From assembly GCA_964586395.1 (NCBI GenBank), contig CAZPGP010000023.1, positions 1 to 15,084 of the forward strand: a DNA stretch of 15,084 bases, in the 5' to 3' direction. This DNA is from DATEFF01 sp964586395. Lineage in GTDB: Bacteria; Patescibacteriota; Saccharimonadia; Saccharimonadales; EFPC-124. The notes under the pieces were generated by a model that ran no database searches, was not told the origin of the DNA, and was given only the letters and a program-made list of their open reading frames with translations. Below are positions 6,550-12,848 of this stretch, piece after piece (position 1 is the first letter of the stretch; the number at the start of each line of letters is the position of its first letter). The translations under genes were made by a program, and so were the position numbers.

Positions 6550-7299
6550 ATGCGTGATAAACCACAGCCCATCGTAACTGTTACAGATTTCAACCTACGC
6601 CTTGGAGGTAAGCAGATCGTCAGCGACTTAAATTTCGACGTGCACCCCGGCGAAGTATTCGCACTGTTGGGGGCTAACGGTTCGGGCAAGACCTCGACCA
6701 TTCGCTCGCTACTCAATATCTACCAGGCAACATCCGGCAAGTTGCTGGTCGACGGCGAGCCATACAGCCCAGAGCATGCGCATCTTGTCGGCTATCTTCC
6801 GGAGGAGCGTGGACTGTATGTTCGTAGCACGGTCATCGATGTTATGACCTACTTTGGCGAGCTGAAGGGCATGGACCGAACTGAGGCACGCGACTTCTCG
6901 CTCAAATACTTGGAGCGTGTCGGCTTGGCAGACAAAGCCAAGCTACTTGTAAAGAAACTATCCGGCGGCCAGCAACAGAAAGTCCAGTTGGGTGTTGCGA
7001 TCATCAACGAGCCGAAGCTACTAATCCTCGACGAGCCGACCAAGGGTCTCGACCCCGTTAACCGCAAACTCCTTCTGGACGTCGTGGAAGAGTATCGCCA
7101 GAAAGGCACAGCCGTCATTTATATCACCCACCTGATGGAAGAAGTGGAGCGACTTGCGGACCGGGTGCTCATCATTAAAGATGGCGCCCGCATGGCATAC
7201 GGCACAAAGGACGAGCTCAAGAAGAAATACAACCTCAAATCCATCGAGGACATATTCGTCTCGATTTACGCAGAAAGGCAGCCGCATGAGCAAGAATAA
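6550..7299 (+). CDS. ABC transporter ATP-binding subunit, NatA-like
   Basis: 249 aa. ATPase motifs in order: Walker A GANGSGKT (41-48), Q-loop region GYLPEERGLY (81-90, with Glu at the usual Gln place as in the NatA-type branch), signature LSGGQQQ (137-143), Walker B LLILDEP (157-163), D-loop GLDP (166-169) and switch His194 in ITH. It energises the permease encoded next; its stop overlaps the permease start by 14 bases, which implies translational coupling and a stoichiometric complex at the membrane. Homologous two-gene systems export sodium ions, drugs or peptides; the substrate here cannot be read from sequence. A weak extended -10 (TGTTTAAAT, 6532-6540) lies 9 bases before the ATG, and only AGG is present as a ribosome binding site. 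Confidence 0.92.
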   Translation: MRDKPQPIVTVTDFNLRLGGKQIVSDLNFDVHPGEVFALLGANGSGKTSTIRSLLNIYQATSGKLLVDGEPYSPEHAHLVGYLPEERGLYVRSTVIDVMTYFGELKGMDRTEARDFSLKYLERVGLADKAKLLVKKLSGGQQQKVQLGVAIINEPKLLILDEPTKGLDPVNRKLLLDVVEEYRQKGTAVIYITHLMEEVERLADRVLIIKDGARMAYGTKDELKKKYNLKSIEDIFVSIYAERQPHEQE

Positions 7300-8518
7300 C
7301 AAACTTCGCGCCGTCATTCGCCACGAGTTTTTGGCGATTATCCGTCAGCCATCATTCTGGATTTCACTGTTTTCTGTGCCGGTGATTCTGGGCGTGATTA
7401 CGCTTATCGCCGTCTTTACCAACCCAGACAAAGATACTGACCCAGCCAAGAATAACCTGAACGTTGCGATCATCGATAATAGCAAGGTTATAAATGCTGA
7501 AGTCTATAAGGCATTCAACCTCAGGCAAGAGCAATCATCTGAGCAGAAGAAGCTCGAAGCTGAGGTGCAGGCTGGCAAAATCGACGGCCTGATCGTCTAC
7601 CCGGGCGACCTGCTTGAGACAGGCAAATACCAGCTGTTCGCCGACAATACGAGCAACCCCGAGGCTAGCGCCATTGTAACCAAGCTAGGCAGCACGGTCC
7701 TACAGCAAAGCCTCCTCGTGCCGCTTGGCTCTCAGCAGATTGCCACGCTTGCAGTCTCGGGTGGTCAGGGTGAAATGCATAGCTTTAACGAAGGAAAACC
7801 GTCCAGGCAGATCAACGAGTTTATTGTGCCAGGGGCGTTCCTCGTAATCTTCTATATTGTGTTGGTATTCTCCGTTGGCTATGCGCTGACGTCCGTTTCG
7901 GAAGAGAAAGAAAACCGCTCTATCGAGATGGTTCTGAGCTATGTGAAGCCGCGCACATTGATTCTGGGCAAACTATTGTCCATCATTCTGGTGACGTTTA
8001 CGCAGATTCTGATATTTGCCGTGATGGGCGTTGCGACGTACCTTATTCTGCGGTTGTTTGGCAACGACATTTCACTGCCATTTGATGTCTCGACGCTGAC
8101 ATTCGTGCCGACTGAGGTGATAATCGGCGCCGGTATTTTGATCTTCGGGTTTATCTTCTACGTCGCATTGATGGCGATGATTGGCGCGATCTTCCCCTCG
8201 TCCAAAGAGGCAAACAATTTCTCTGCAGTGTTCTTTATATTACCAGCTGCTCCATTCTGGGGCCTCAACGCTATAACCGCGCTGGAGCCTGGCATGTACG
8301 CGCAGATCCTATCGTACTTCCCGCTCACCTCGCCAACGACGGTTCTATTGCGCAACACAGTCGGCAACATTAGTTTTGCTGAAGGCTTGATCTCTTTGGC
8401 GATCCTGATTTTAGCTGCGGCAATTACAATCTTGCTTGCTGCACGCGCCTTTCGCCTGGGTACGCTGGAATACACTGATCGCATCAAGTTCAGCTTGCTA
8501 TTTGGCAAGAACAAGTAG
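7286..8518 (+). CDS. ABC-2 type transporter permease, NatB-like
   Basis: 410 aa from the ATG at 7286, which overlaps the end of the ATPase gene and has AAAGG 7 bases upstream; the frame is open further up but that part is only a shadow of the ATPase gene. Topology: TM1 at about 24-45, then an extracytoplasmic domain of about 130 residues (46-175) with the NNLNVAIIDNS strand typical of ABC2_membrane_3 proteins. About five more TM segments follow, at roughly 182-203, 228-256, 276-302, 312-330 and 366-387. The conserved EEKENRSIEMVLSY coupling segment (206-219) lies between TM2 and TM3, where it contacts the ATPase. It ends in a basic tail. Its stop codon abuts the stop of the convergent gene at 8519 with no gap, so no separate terminator fits between them. 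Confidence 0.9.
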   Translation: MSKNNKLRAVIRHEFLAIIRQPSFWISLFSVPVILGVITLIAVFTNPDKDTDPAKNNLNVAIIDNSKVINAEVYKAFNLRQEQSSEQKKLEAEVQAGKIDGLIVYPGDLLETGKYQLFADNTSNPEASAIVTKLGSTVLQQSLLVPLGSQQIATLAVSGGQGEMHSFNEGKPSRQINEFIVPGAFLVIFYIVLVFSVGYALTSVSEEKENRSIEMVLSYVKPRTLILGKLLSIILVTFTQILIFAVMGVATYLILRLFGNDISLPFDVSTLTFVPTEVIIGAGILIFGFIFYVALMAMIGAIFPSSKEANNFSAVFFILPAAPFWGLNAITALEPGMYAQILSYFPLTSPTTVLLRNTVGNISFAEGLISLAILILAAAITILLAARAFRLGTLEYTDRIKFSLLFGKNK

Positions 8519-9160
8519 CTAAGCGTCTTTGTCGAGTTTGATGATTGCGTCTAGTACTTCGCTGGCGCTGACTCGAGCCTGGTTGAGGCCATCGCCTGCG
8601 TAATAGCTCTCGTGCGGGTTGTCGCCGGTGATTTTGGGCAGAGCCGCCCATTCCATCGCTAGGTTGGCGGCGAATTGCTCGCGTGTGATTTTCTTCTGCA
8701 CAAACTGGAGCGAACCGCGACGTTCCATGAGCGCAATCGCCAGACGGTCCTGCATCTTTTCGTCGAACTTGTCTTGCGTGTTGATGCGCAGTTGCTTGAC
8801 TAGTCCAGCTAGCGTCGTTCCCATAAACTGGTAGCGGCCAACGGCGTTGCTGGCGGCGCCTTTTTCGACGTATTCTTGCTGCCATTTCATGACTTCCGCG
8901 ACAGTCATGTTGGTGAATGTAATATCGGCGTTGTTGACGCGGCCAAAGTAGGCATTGTAGTTGCCATTGCTTTCGCCTTTGGCAATTGTGTTGAGGAGCG
9001 GTTGATATGCTGATGGATCAATCATTGGACGTGTCCCCTGTGCAATAAGTATTGAAATTCCAATCACAACGGCGGCGAGGCCAATTGCCTGGCGGTGCTT
9101 GCGGTTGAGCCTGTTGAGACTAGCTCGCAGTTTTCGGTAGATGCTGATTGGGTTGTTCAT
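8519..9160 (-). CDS. membrane-anchored lambda lysozyme-like (GH104) peptidoglycan lytic enzyme
   Basis: 213 aa from the ATG at 9160 (in-frame GTG and TTG lie just upstream). A basic N-terminus is followed by one TM segment at about 25-41, placing residues 45-213 outside the membrane. That domain aligns by eye with phage lambda endolysin R. LLNTIAKGESNGNYNAY (55-71) carries the presumed catalytic Glu63, AVGRYQFM (106-113) matches the GAGRYQLL block, MQDRLAIALMERRGSL (136-151) matches the QDAVALQQIKERGAL block, and MEWAALP (169-175) matches IWASLP. In lambda this enzyme is a lytic transglycosylase that cleaves glycan strands. No phage genes are nearby, so a cell-bound role in wall remodelling or in attacking another cell's wall is more likely than lysis of the producer. 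It is second in an operon, 37 bases after the gene at 9198-9650. Confidence 0.8.
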   Translation of the reverse strand: MNNPISIYRKLRASLNRLNRKHRQAIGLAAVVIGISILIAQGTRPMIDPSAYQPLLNTIAKGESNGNYNAYFGRVNNADITFTNMTVAEVMKWQQEYVEKGAASNAVGRYQFMGTTLAGLVKQLRINTQDKFDEKMQDRLAIALMERRGSLQFVQKKITREQFAANLAMEWAALPKITGDNPHESYYAGDGLNQARVSASEVLDAIIKLDKDA

Positions 9161-9197
9161 GGCCACCAACCAGCTTAGCAGGTGATGCGCTTTGGTG

Positions 9198-9650
9198 CTA
9201 CGAATGATCGAGCATCTTGCGGAGCTTTAGGAAGTCCGGCGCAAGCGTCTTGGAGTCGTGTGAAACTGTTTCGATAAAGCCAGCATGACTTGGCGAGATT
9301 GTGTCCTTGACCACGCGGTAAACGATAATAAACTGCGGCGTTCCAATATTCTCGCCAACACGCGAGAGCTTGTCTACGAAGCTTCGTACGGCCTTTCGTT
9401 CTGCCTTCGACAGGCTTGGCCGAACAGCATTGAGCACGACGAGTACAATCGAGACAAGCAGTGTAAAAATCATCGCGCCAATAATAAAGAGCGCCTCAAG
9501 TATCCACCACCACGCGCTCTGTGTCGTGAGCCAGCCGCCCAGTGTTAGGAGCGCAATAACCAGCAATACGCCCATAATAATCAGAGGTGTAAGTAGTCGC
9601 CTGGCGTACTCGGCGCCGATTGCACGAATGGCATTAAAGGTTGCATGCAT
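9198..9650 (-). CDS. two-TM membrane protein of unknown function
   Basis: 150 aa, not recognised. Two hydrophobic segments are seen at about 20-41 and 48-75, separated by a short turn with a WWW cluster (47-49). A cytoplasmic or extracytoplasmic tail of about 75 residues follows, with basic stretches (SKAERKAVR, 81-89) and a conserved-looking block GTPQFIIVYRVVKDT (103-117). The ATG at 9650 is preceded by TATACC six bases upstream, so it may be leaderless. It is the first gene of a two-gene operon with the GH104-like enzyme, and both are membrane proteins, so a helper or localisation role for that enzyme is a reasonable inference. Divergent from the YaaA gene with only 55 bases between starts. 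Confidence 0.7.
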   Translation of the reverse strand: MHATFNAIRAIGAEYARRLLTPLIIMGVLLVIALLTLGGWLTTQSAWWWILEALFIIGAMIFTLLVSIVLVVLNAVRPSLSKAERKAVRSFVDKLSRVGENIGTPQFIIVYRVVKDTISPSHAGFIETVSHDSKTLAPDFLKLRKMLDHS

Positions 9651-9656
9651 ACTCTA

Positions 9657-9662
9657 GGTATA
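9657..9662 (-). promoter_or_regulatory. weak -10 box, leaderless spacing
   Basis: On the minus strand TATACC (one mismatch to TATAAT plus a weak fifth position) ends 6 bases before the ATG at 9650, the same spacing as the stronger leaderless boxes in this window. No -35 seen. Confidence 0.3.
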
Positions 9663-9705
9663 GCAGGCTTTGGGGCGAATGGATAGCGTGCTACCATCGT
9701 AGAAG

Positions 9706-10482
9706 ATGTTAACAATACTTCTCCACTCTTCTAAAACAATGCGTTCGCGAGTTGATTCGGGCGTGGACCTGCAGCCCGTCTTGATGGAAAAGACCCACAA
9801 GCTGGCAGCTTATGTGCAGTCGCTTTCTGCTCGGCAGTTGGCCAAGAACATGCATTTGTCTGAGGCTAAGGCGCAGCAGACGCACGACTTGTGGCAATCC
9901 TGGACTGATAATAAAGCCCAGCTCACTCCCGCTATCGATGCGTTTATCGGCGACATTTATAGCGGCCTGCAAGTCCAGACTTTTAGCGCCGCCGACCGAA
10001 AGTACGCCAATGAGCACCTGTATATTTTGTCCGGGCTGTACGGGGTGCTTCGTGCGCTGGATGGCATTGCACCCTACCGTCTGGAGATGGGCTATAAATT
10101 TCCGGATAAAAAGTACCGCAACCTGTATGATTTTTGGGGTGACGATATCGCCAAGCAGCTTCCGTCGCACGACATCATCAACCTGTCTGCAGTCGAATAC
10201 ACTAAAGCCGTCTTGCCGCATATGCTAGACGCAAACGTCATCACGCCTAAATTTATGACCAAAGACAAGAGCGGTGAGCCGATTTTTGTGGTTGTGCATG
10301 CTAAGATCGCTCGCGGCGCATTTGCGCGTTGGCTCATCCAAAATCGCATCAGTAGTACCACAGACATTCTGAATTTTAAGGATCTGAACTATCGCTACAG
10401 TCCAGATCTCAGTACGCCTGAGCAACCTGTATTTGTTTGTGACGAGTTTGGCGGTTTAGGCCTGAGCGTTCGGCTAACGTAG
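9706..10482 (+). CDS. yaaA: YaaA/DUF328-family peroxide stress protein
   Basis: 258 aa, the usual family length. Family motifs appear in order: N-terminal TILLHSSKTM (3-12), IGDIYSGLQ (81-89), the signature LSGLYGVLRALDGIAPYRLE (108-127) continuing as MG, NLYDFWGDDI (139-148), INLSAVEY (158-165), and the C-terminal AKIARGAFARWLIQNRI (199-215). In E. coli YaaA lowers free intracellular iron and protects DNA and proteins from hydrogen peroxide; family members bind DNA. The start is at 9706: only GAAG precedes it, and TACCAT lies 8 bases upstream, so the leader is very short or absent. Ends without an obvious terminator; a small CGGCTA/TAGCCG hairpin overlaps its stop. Confidence 0.9.
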   Translation: MLTILLHSSKTMRSRVDSGVDLQPVLMEKTHKLAAYVQSLSARQLAKNMHLSEAKAQQTHDLWQSWTDNKAQLTPAIDAFIGDIYSGLQVQTFSAADRKYANEHLYILSGLYGVLRALDGIAPYRLEMGYKFPDKKYRNLYDFWGDDIAKQLPSHDIINLSAVEYTKAVLPHMLDANVITPKFMTKDKSGEPIFVVVHAKIARGAFARWLIQNRISSTTDILNFKDLNYRYSPDLSTPEQPVFVCDEFGGLGLSVRLT

Positions 10483-10553
10483 CCGATTACGAGCGGAGGC
10501 AAACGGCATGCAATAATTCGTGGGTTTGTTTCCATTGCTCTTATTGTGCTCCA

Positions 10554-10584
10554 GAAACAAAATACCCTGACGAAGCCGTCAGGG
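10554..10584 (-). terminator. terminator of the 79-aa GC-rich gene
   Basis: A perfect 8-base stem CCCTGACG/CGTCAGGG (10565-10572 and 10577-10584) with a tetraloop, followed on the minus strand by TATTTTGTTT. It is the second hairpin after the stop at 10644. The T-run is interrupted, so strength is uncertain. Confidence 0.65.
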
Positions 10585-10593
10585 GTGCGGTCA

Positions 10594-10634
10594 ACCGGCG
10601 GGCTGGGGACACATGGTCGCCACAGCCCGCCGGT
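10594..10634 (-). repeat. 12-base GC-rich inverted repeat in 3' UTR
   Basis: ACCGGCGGGCTG (10594-10605) and CAGCCCGCCGGT (10623-10634) are perfect inverted arms around a 17-base loop. It starts 10 bases after the stop of the 79-aa gene and before the terminator hairpin. There is no T-run after it, so it may protect the transcript 3' end rather than stop transcription. Confidence 0.75.
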
Positions 10635-10643
10635 CGGTAGTGC

Positions 10644-10883
10644 TCAGATGGTGTTGAAGCCGAGGAGGGCTCGTTCCAGTGCGTCACGGTCGTCGCCGAA
10701 CGCCGCGCTGGAGAGGCCCAGGTAGATCATCTCGGTGCTGGGGCCGTTGCCGGCGCAGACCTCGTCGATCTTGTCGACGGCGATGGTGACGAGGTTGCCG
10801 TTCCTGGTGCCTCCGTCGAAGGCGGCCAGGACGGCCTCGATCACGGCCTTGTGGTTGTCGGTCTTGGGACGCATGCCGGCCAT
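10644..10883 (-). CDS. orphan 79-aa protein in a GC-rich cassette
   Basis: Not recognised. The chosen start at 10883 has AAGGAG 6 bases upstream; two in-frame upstream ATGs (10901 and 10916) lack such a site. The protein starts MAGMRPKTDNHKAV, continues with a predicted amphipathic helix (VIEAVLAAFDGG), a short strand (NLVTIAVDKIDEVC), and a second helical part (GLSSAAFGDDRDALERALLG). It is soluble, mildly acidic, with one Cys, and no TM segment or signal peptide. GC content is far above that of its neighbours and the stop is TGA, as in the cassette at 1546-2685 and unlike native genes here. The codon periodicity (G/C at third positions) supports real coding. It has its own promoter (10934-10962) and two hairpins after it, so it forms a self-contained unit on the opposite strand to both neighbours. 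Confidence 0.72.
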   Translation of the reverse strand: MAGMRPKTDNHKAVIEAVLAAFDGGTRNGNLVTIAVDKIDEVCAGNGPSTEMIYLGLSSAAFGDDRDALERALLGFNTI

Positions 10884-10933
10884 GCGGTTCTCCTTGCTCA
10901 TTGGGCGGATGCCCACTCAGATCTGGCTGGGCT

Positions 10934-10962
10934 ACTATAACATAATTGATAGAATTATTCAA
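10934..10962 (-). promoter_or_regulatory. promoter with extended -10 for the 79-aa gene
   Basis: On the minus strand TTGAAT (10957-10962), a 17-base spacer, and TATAGT (10934-10939) preceded by TGT, an extended -10. It leaves a leader of about 45 bases. The layout matches the promoter at 1546-1576 of the other GC-rich cassette. Confidence 0.7.
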
Positions 10963-10973
10963 CATCCTCTGCC

Positions 10974-10982
10974 TGGTATGAT
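10974..10982 (+). promoter_or_regulatory. extended -10 box with leaderless spacing
   Basis: TGG followed by TATGAT (10977-10982), ending 6 bases before the ATG at 10989. It lies 12 bases from the -35 box of the divergent promoter at 10934-10962, so the two promoters probably interfere with one another. Confidence 0.55.
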
Positions 10983-10988
10983 AGAGCT

Positions 10989-11528
10989 ATGACAGAACGC
11001 TTCTCAGAAATACTCATGACCGGCGGCCACGCTAACTCTTTGGGTCGTGTGAATGAGGTCATCGAATCAGTCCTTCGGGACAGTTTGCGCATGGATGAGC
11101 TGTATGAGTGTCTTTTTGATGATGATGCGTGGGTTCGTATGCGCGCTGCTGATGCGCTGGAGAAGATTTGTCGCGAGCATCCTAATTGGCTCCTCCCCTA
11201 CATCGATAAGTTTCAGCAGGAACTGTGGCAAAGCGCACAAGCTTCTATCCAATGGCACTTGGCTCAAATATACGAGCAAGTCGAGCTAACCGACCAGCAA
11301 CGCTATGCGGCTCAGCAGTGGCTTGCTTCGCTAGTGTCGAAAAAAGACATTGATTGGATTGTTGCCGCAAACGTACTCGATACGCTCATGAAGTTTACGA
11401 ACGATGGAACTTTTTCGCGCGATGACATGATTGCGCTGCTCAAGGTTCAGCAACATCACAAGTCCAACGCTGTCACCAAACGGGCCGCGAAGCATCTCGC
11501 CACACTCGATGGCGACCGTGCCGTATAA
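10989..11528 (+). CDS. HEAT-like helical repeat protein of unknown function
   Basis: 179 aa, all-helical by appearance. The segment DDDAWVRMRAADALEKICRE (44-63) has the HEAT-repeat pattern: acidic turn, V-R-x-x-A-x-x-A-L, then a second helix NWLLPYIDKF (66-75). Weaker repeats follow (ASIQWHLAQI, 89-98; AANVLDTLMKF, 126-136; VTKRAAKHLA, 163-172). It is soluble, with no enzymatic motif. HEAT proteins are scaffolds; some (AlkD-type) bind alkylated DNA, but the catalytic residues of AlkD are not evident. Its stop codon lies inside the -10 box of the alkyltransferase gene at 11536, so the two are tightly linked and a shared role in DNA damage handling is a plausible inference only. Leaderless-type start at 10989. 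Confidence 0.75.
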   Translation: MTERFSEILMTGGHANSLGRVNEVIESVLRDSLRMDELYECLFDDDAWVRMRAADALEKICREHPNWLLPYIDKFQQELWQSAQASIQWHLAQIYEQVELTDQQRYAAQQWLASLVSKKDIDWIVAANVLDTLMKFTNDGTFSRDDMIALLKVQQHHKSNAVTKRAAKHLATLDGDRAV

Positions 11529-11529
11529 T
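11524..11529 (+). promoter_or_regulatory. -10 box placed for leaderless transcription
   Basis: A perfect TATAAT ends 6 bases before the ATG at 11536 and contains the TAA stop of the preceding gene (11526-11528). No -35 box is evident. Confidence 0.55.
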
Positions 11530-11535
11530 GACAGC

Positions 11536-12024
11536 ATGAATCCCGCAGTTTACTATCATCACGCCGAAACGCCAGTTGGCTCCGTACTGCTTGTAGGAAC
11601 AGCAGACACGGCTATGGCAATGTATTGGAAAGTCTTTGCACGCACACCGGCTGTGCGAAGCGACTGGATCGAGAGCGCCGTGCCATTTGCTGGAATTTTG
11701 CAACAGCTCGATGAATATTTTAAGGGCGAGCGTACAGATTTTGATATCAAATATGCGCTGACGGGTACTGATTTTCAGAAAGCAGTCTGGCGCGAAATCG
11801 AGCGCATTCCTCACGGGCAATTCTCTTCGTACAAAGCTATCGCCGCAGCCGTTGGCAGACCAAATGCTGTCCGCGCAGTCGGGACGGCAGTGGGTAGCAA
11901 TCCGTTATCGATCGTGGTTCCATGTCATCGTGTTCTCACGAGCTCCCTGGGGATCGGCGGGTATGCAGGTGGCATTGCGGCAAAGCAGCATTTGCTTCGG
12001 CTCGAGAATATAGCCTTCCTCTAG
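11536..12024 (+). CDS. ogt: methylated-DNA--[protein]-cysteine S-methyltransferase
   Basis: 162 aa from the ATG at 11536; the frame stays open upstream to 11431, but that part overlaps the preceding gene and is not family-like. The enzyme removes alkyl groups from O6 of guanine in DNA by irreversible transfer to its own cysteine. Seen: an N-terminal RNase H-like domain (1-75), then the catalytic domain with TDFQKAVW (78-85), the HTH region containing FSSYKAIAAAVGRPNAVRAVG (96-116) with the presumed Arg finger Arg113, hinge Asn122, active-site Cys130 in VVPCHRV, and GIGGYAGGIAAKQHLLRLE (139-157). All key residues are intact, so it should be an active suicide repair protein and not an ATL-type pseudo-enzyme. 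The symbol ogt is chosen by similarity of layout (no Ada domain). Its stop is one base from the stop of the convergent VOC gene. Confidence 0.92.
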   Translation: MNPAVYYHHAETPVGSVLLVGTADTAMAMYWKVFARTPAVRSDWIESAVPFAGILQQLDEYFKGERTDFDIKYALTGTDFQKAVWREIERIPHGQFSSYKAIAAAVGRPNAVRAVGTAVGSNPLSIVVPCHRVLTSSLGIGGYAGGIAAKQHLLRLENIAFL

Positions 12025-12025
12025 A

Positions 12026-12379
12026 CTATTTTTCTGACCAGGCAGCTAGCTGATTGCCGGCTGGGTCGGTAAAGGCAAAACGCTTCCCGCCGGGGAATTC
12101 GCTGATGTCATGCGTGATTGTGCCCCCGCTTGCTACGATGTTGTCTTTCGTAGCGACCAGGTCCTCAACGTAAATAACCGCGAGTGGGGCAGATTGTTCC
12201 TTTGTGTCATTACCATTGACGCCCATGGCAACACCGCTATCCCGCGTGTCGGCGTATGTGCCGCCCCAGTCTTTAAAGTTCCAGCCGAAGACGTCGGCAA
12301 AGAATGTGGCAACTGCTTTTACTTCCTCCGGTGACGAGGCTGGGAATTCTACGAGATCGATGTGATTGTTCGTGCTCAT
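12026..12379 (-). CDS. VOC-family protein, glyoxalase/bleomycin resistance fold
   Basis: 117 aa, one VOC module of two beta-alpha-beta-beta-beta units. Seen: EFPASSPEEVKAVATFFADV (11-30) leading to FGWNFKDWG as in the YP-type 'glyoxalase' group, the central LAVIYVEDL strand (66-74), and the C-terminal RFAFTDPAGNQLAAW (100-114), where DPxGNxLA is the family mark. Such proteins bind metals or small electrophiles; substrate unknown. The start at 12379 has TATAAT exactly 6 bases upstream and no ribosome binding site, so it is probably translated from a leaderless mRNA. Convergent with the alkyltransferase gene, and downstream of a terminator that separates it from the VOC gene at 12445-12807. Confidence 0.87.
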   Translation of the reverse strand: MSTNNHIDLVEFPASSPEEVKAVATFFADVFGWNFKDWGGTYADTRDSGVAMGVNGNDTKEQSAPLAVIYVEDLVATKDNIVASGGTITHDISEFPGGKRFAFTDPAGNQLAAWSEK

Positions 12380-12385
12380 GATTTC

Positions 12386-12391
12386 ATTATA
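12386..12391 (-). promoter_or_regulatory. -10 box placed for leaderless transcription
   Basis: On the minus strand a perfect TATAAT ends 6 bases before the ATG at 12379, and begins 5 bases after the terminator hairpin of the upstream gene. Its place directly behind a terminator makes it more likely to be a real promoter. No -35 box seen. Confidence 0.65.
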
Positions 12392-12396
12392 AACGT

Positions 12397-12424
12397 AAAG
12401 AACGAGCGGGAGTGCTCGTTCTTT
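12397..12424 (-). terminator. terminator between the two VOC genes
   Basis: A perfect 11-base inverted repeat AAAGAACGAGC/GCTCGTTCTTT (12397-12407 and 12414-12424) around a 6-base loop, ending in a short T-run within the stem. It lies 20 bases after the stop of the gene at 12445. Confidence 0.75.
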
Positions 12425-12444
12425 GCTTGTTGATTCGGGGGCTA

Positions 12445-12807
12445 CTATCTCTTAAGCTGCTGGACTGACCAGCTGTTGCCGTCGAGATCCTTGAAGAAGG
12501 TAAAGATTCCCCAAGGCATGTCCTGCACGTCGCTAGCTTCTACGCCGTTTTTGACGAGTGCGTCGTGGACCGCTTGAGTGTCTTTTACGACGACCTGGAT
12601 GTTCTGTGAACCTGGCGTCATATCAGTTGTGCCTTCGCCGATGACGATTGAGCAAGCTGAGGTCTTTGGTGTCAGCTGTACAAAGCGTAGGTTCTCGGTG
12701 ACGTGGTGGTCGTGGTCCAGATTGAAGCCAACCTTGTTGACGTAGAAGTCGATTGCTTTGTCGACGTCGGTGACTGGTACTGGGATTAATTCTATTTTCA
12801 TGTCCAT
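12445..12807 (-). CDS. VOC-family protein, glyoxalase-like
   Basis: 120 aa, single VOC domain. Seen: IELIPVPVTDVDKAIDFYVN (5-24) continuing as KVGFNLDHDHH, the typical entry to the first module; a middle strand with NIQVVVKDTQAVHDALVKNG (69-88); and the end block PWGIFTFFKDLDGNSWSVQQ (98-117) with the family DPDGN-like DLDGN. His36 in the DHDHH segment could be a metal or ligand residue. The start at 12807 has AAGGAG 7 bases upstream. It follows the AraC-type regulator gene by 80 bases on the same strand. A 17-base motif 58 bases upstream is identical to one in front of the epoxide hydrolase gene, which suggests the regulator controls this gene. Close to the phage/plant-type 'glyoxalase superfamily protein' group commonly found beside AraC regulators. 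Confidence 0.87.
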   Translation of the reverse strand: MDMKIELIPVPVTDVDKAIDFYVNKVGFNLDHDHHVTENLRFVQLTPKTSACSIVIGEGTTDMTPGSQNIQVVVKDTQAVHDALVKNGVEASDVQDMPWGIFTFFKDLDGNSWSVQQLKR

Positions 12808-12848
12808 GGTGTTTCTCCTTGGTTATTTGTTGATAGCCCTATTTAACC

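Noticed and set aside
7154..7285. Upstream extension of the ABC permease
   Set aside because: The frame is open only as a shadow of the ATPase gene; the ATG at 7286 with AAAGG upstream fits the usual coupled start.
10684..10965. 93-codon minus-strand frame overlapping the 79-aa gene
   Set aside because: Its start overlaps the promoter at 10934-10962 and its product is His/Arg/Gln-rich low-complexity; the other frame has a correctly spaced ribosome binding site and normal composition.
11431..11535. Upstream extension of the alkyltransferase
   Set aside because: It overlaps the end of the HEAT-like gene in another frame and does not look like family sequence.
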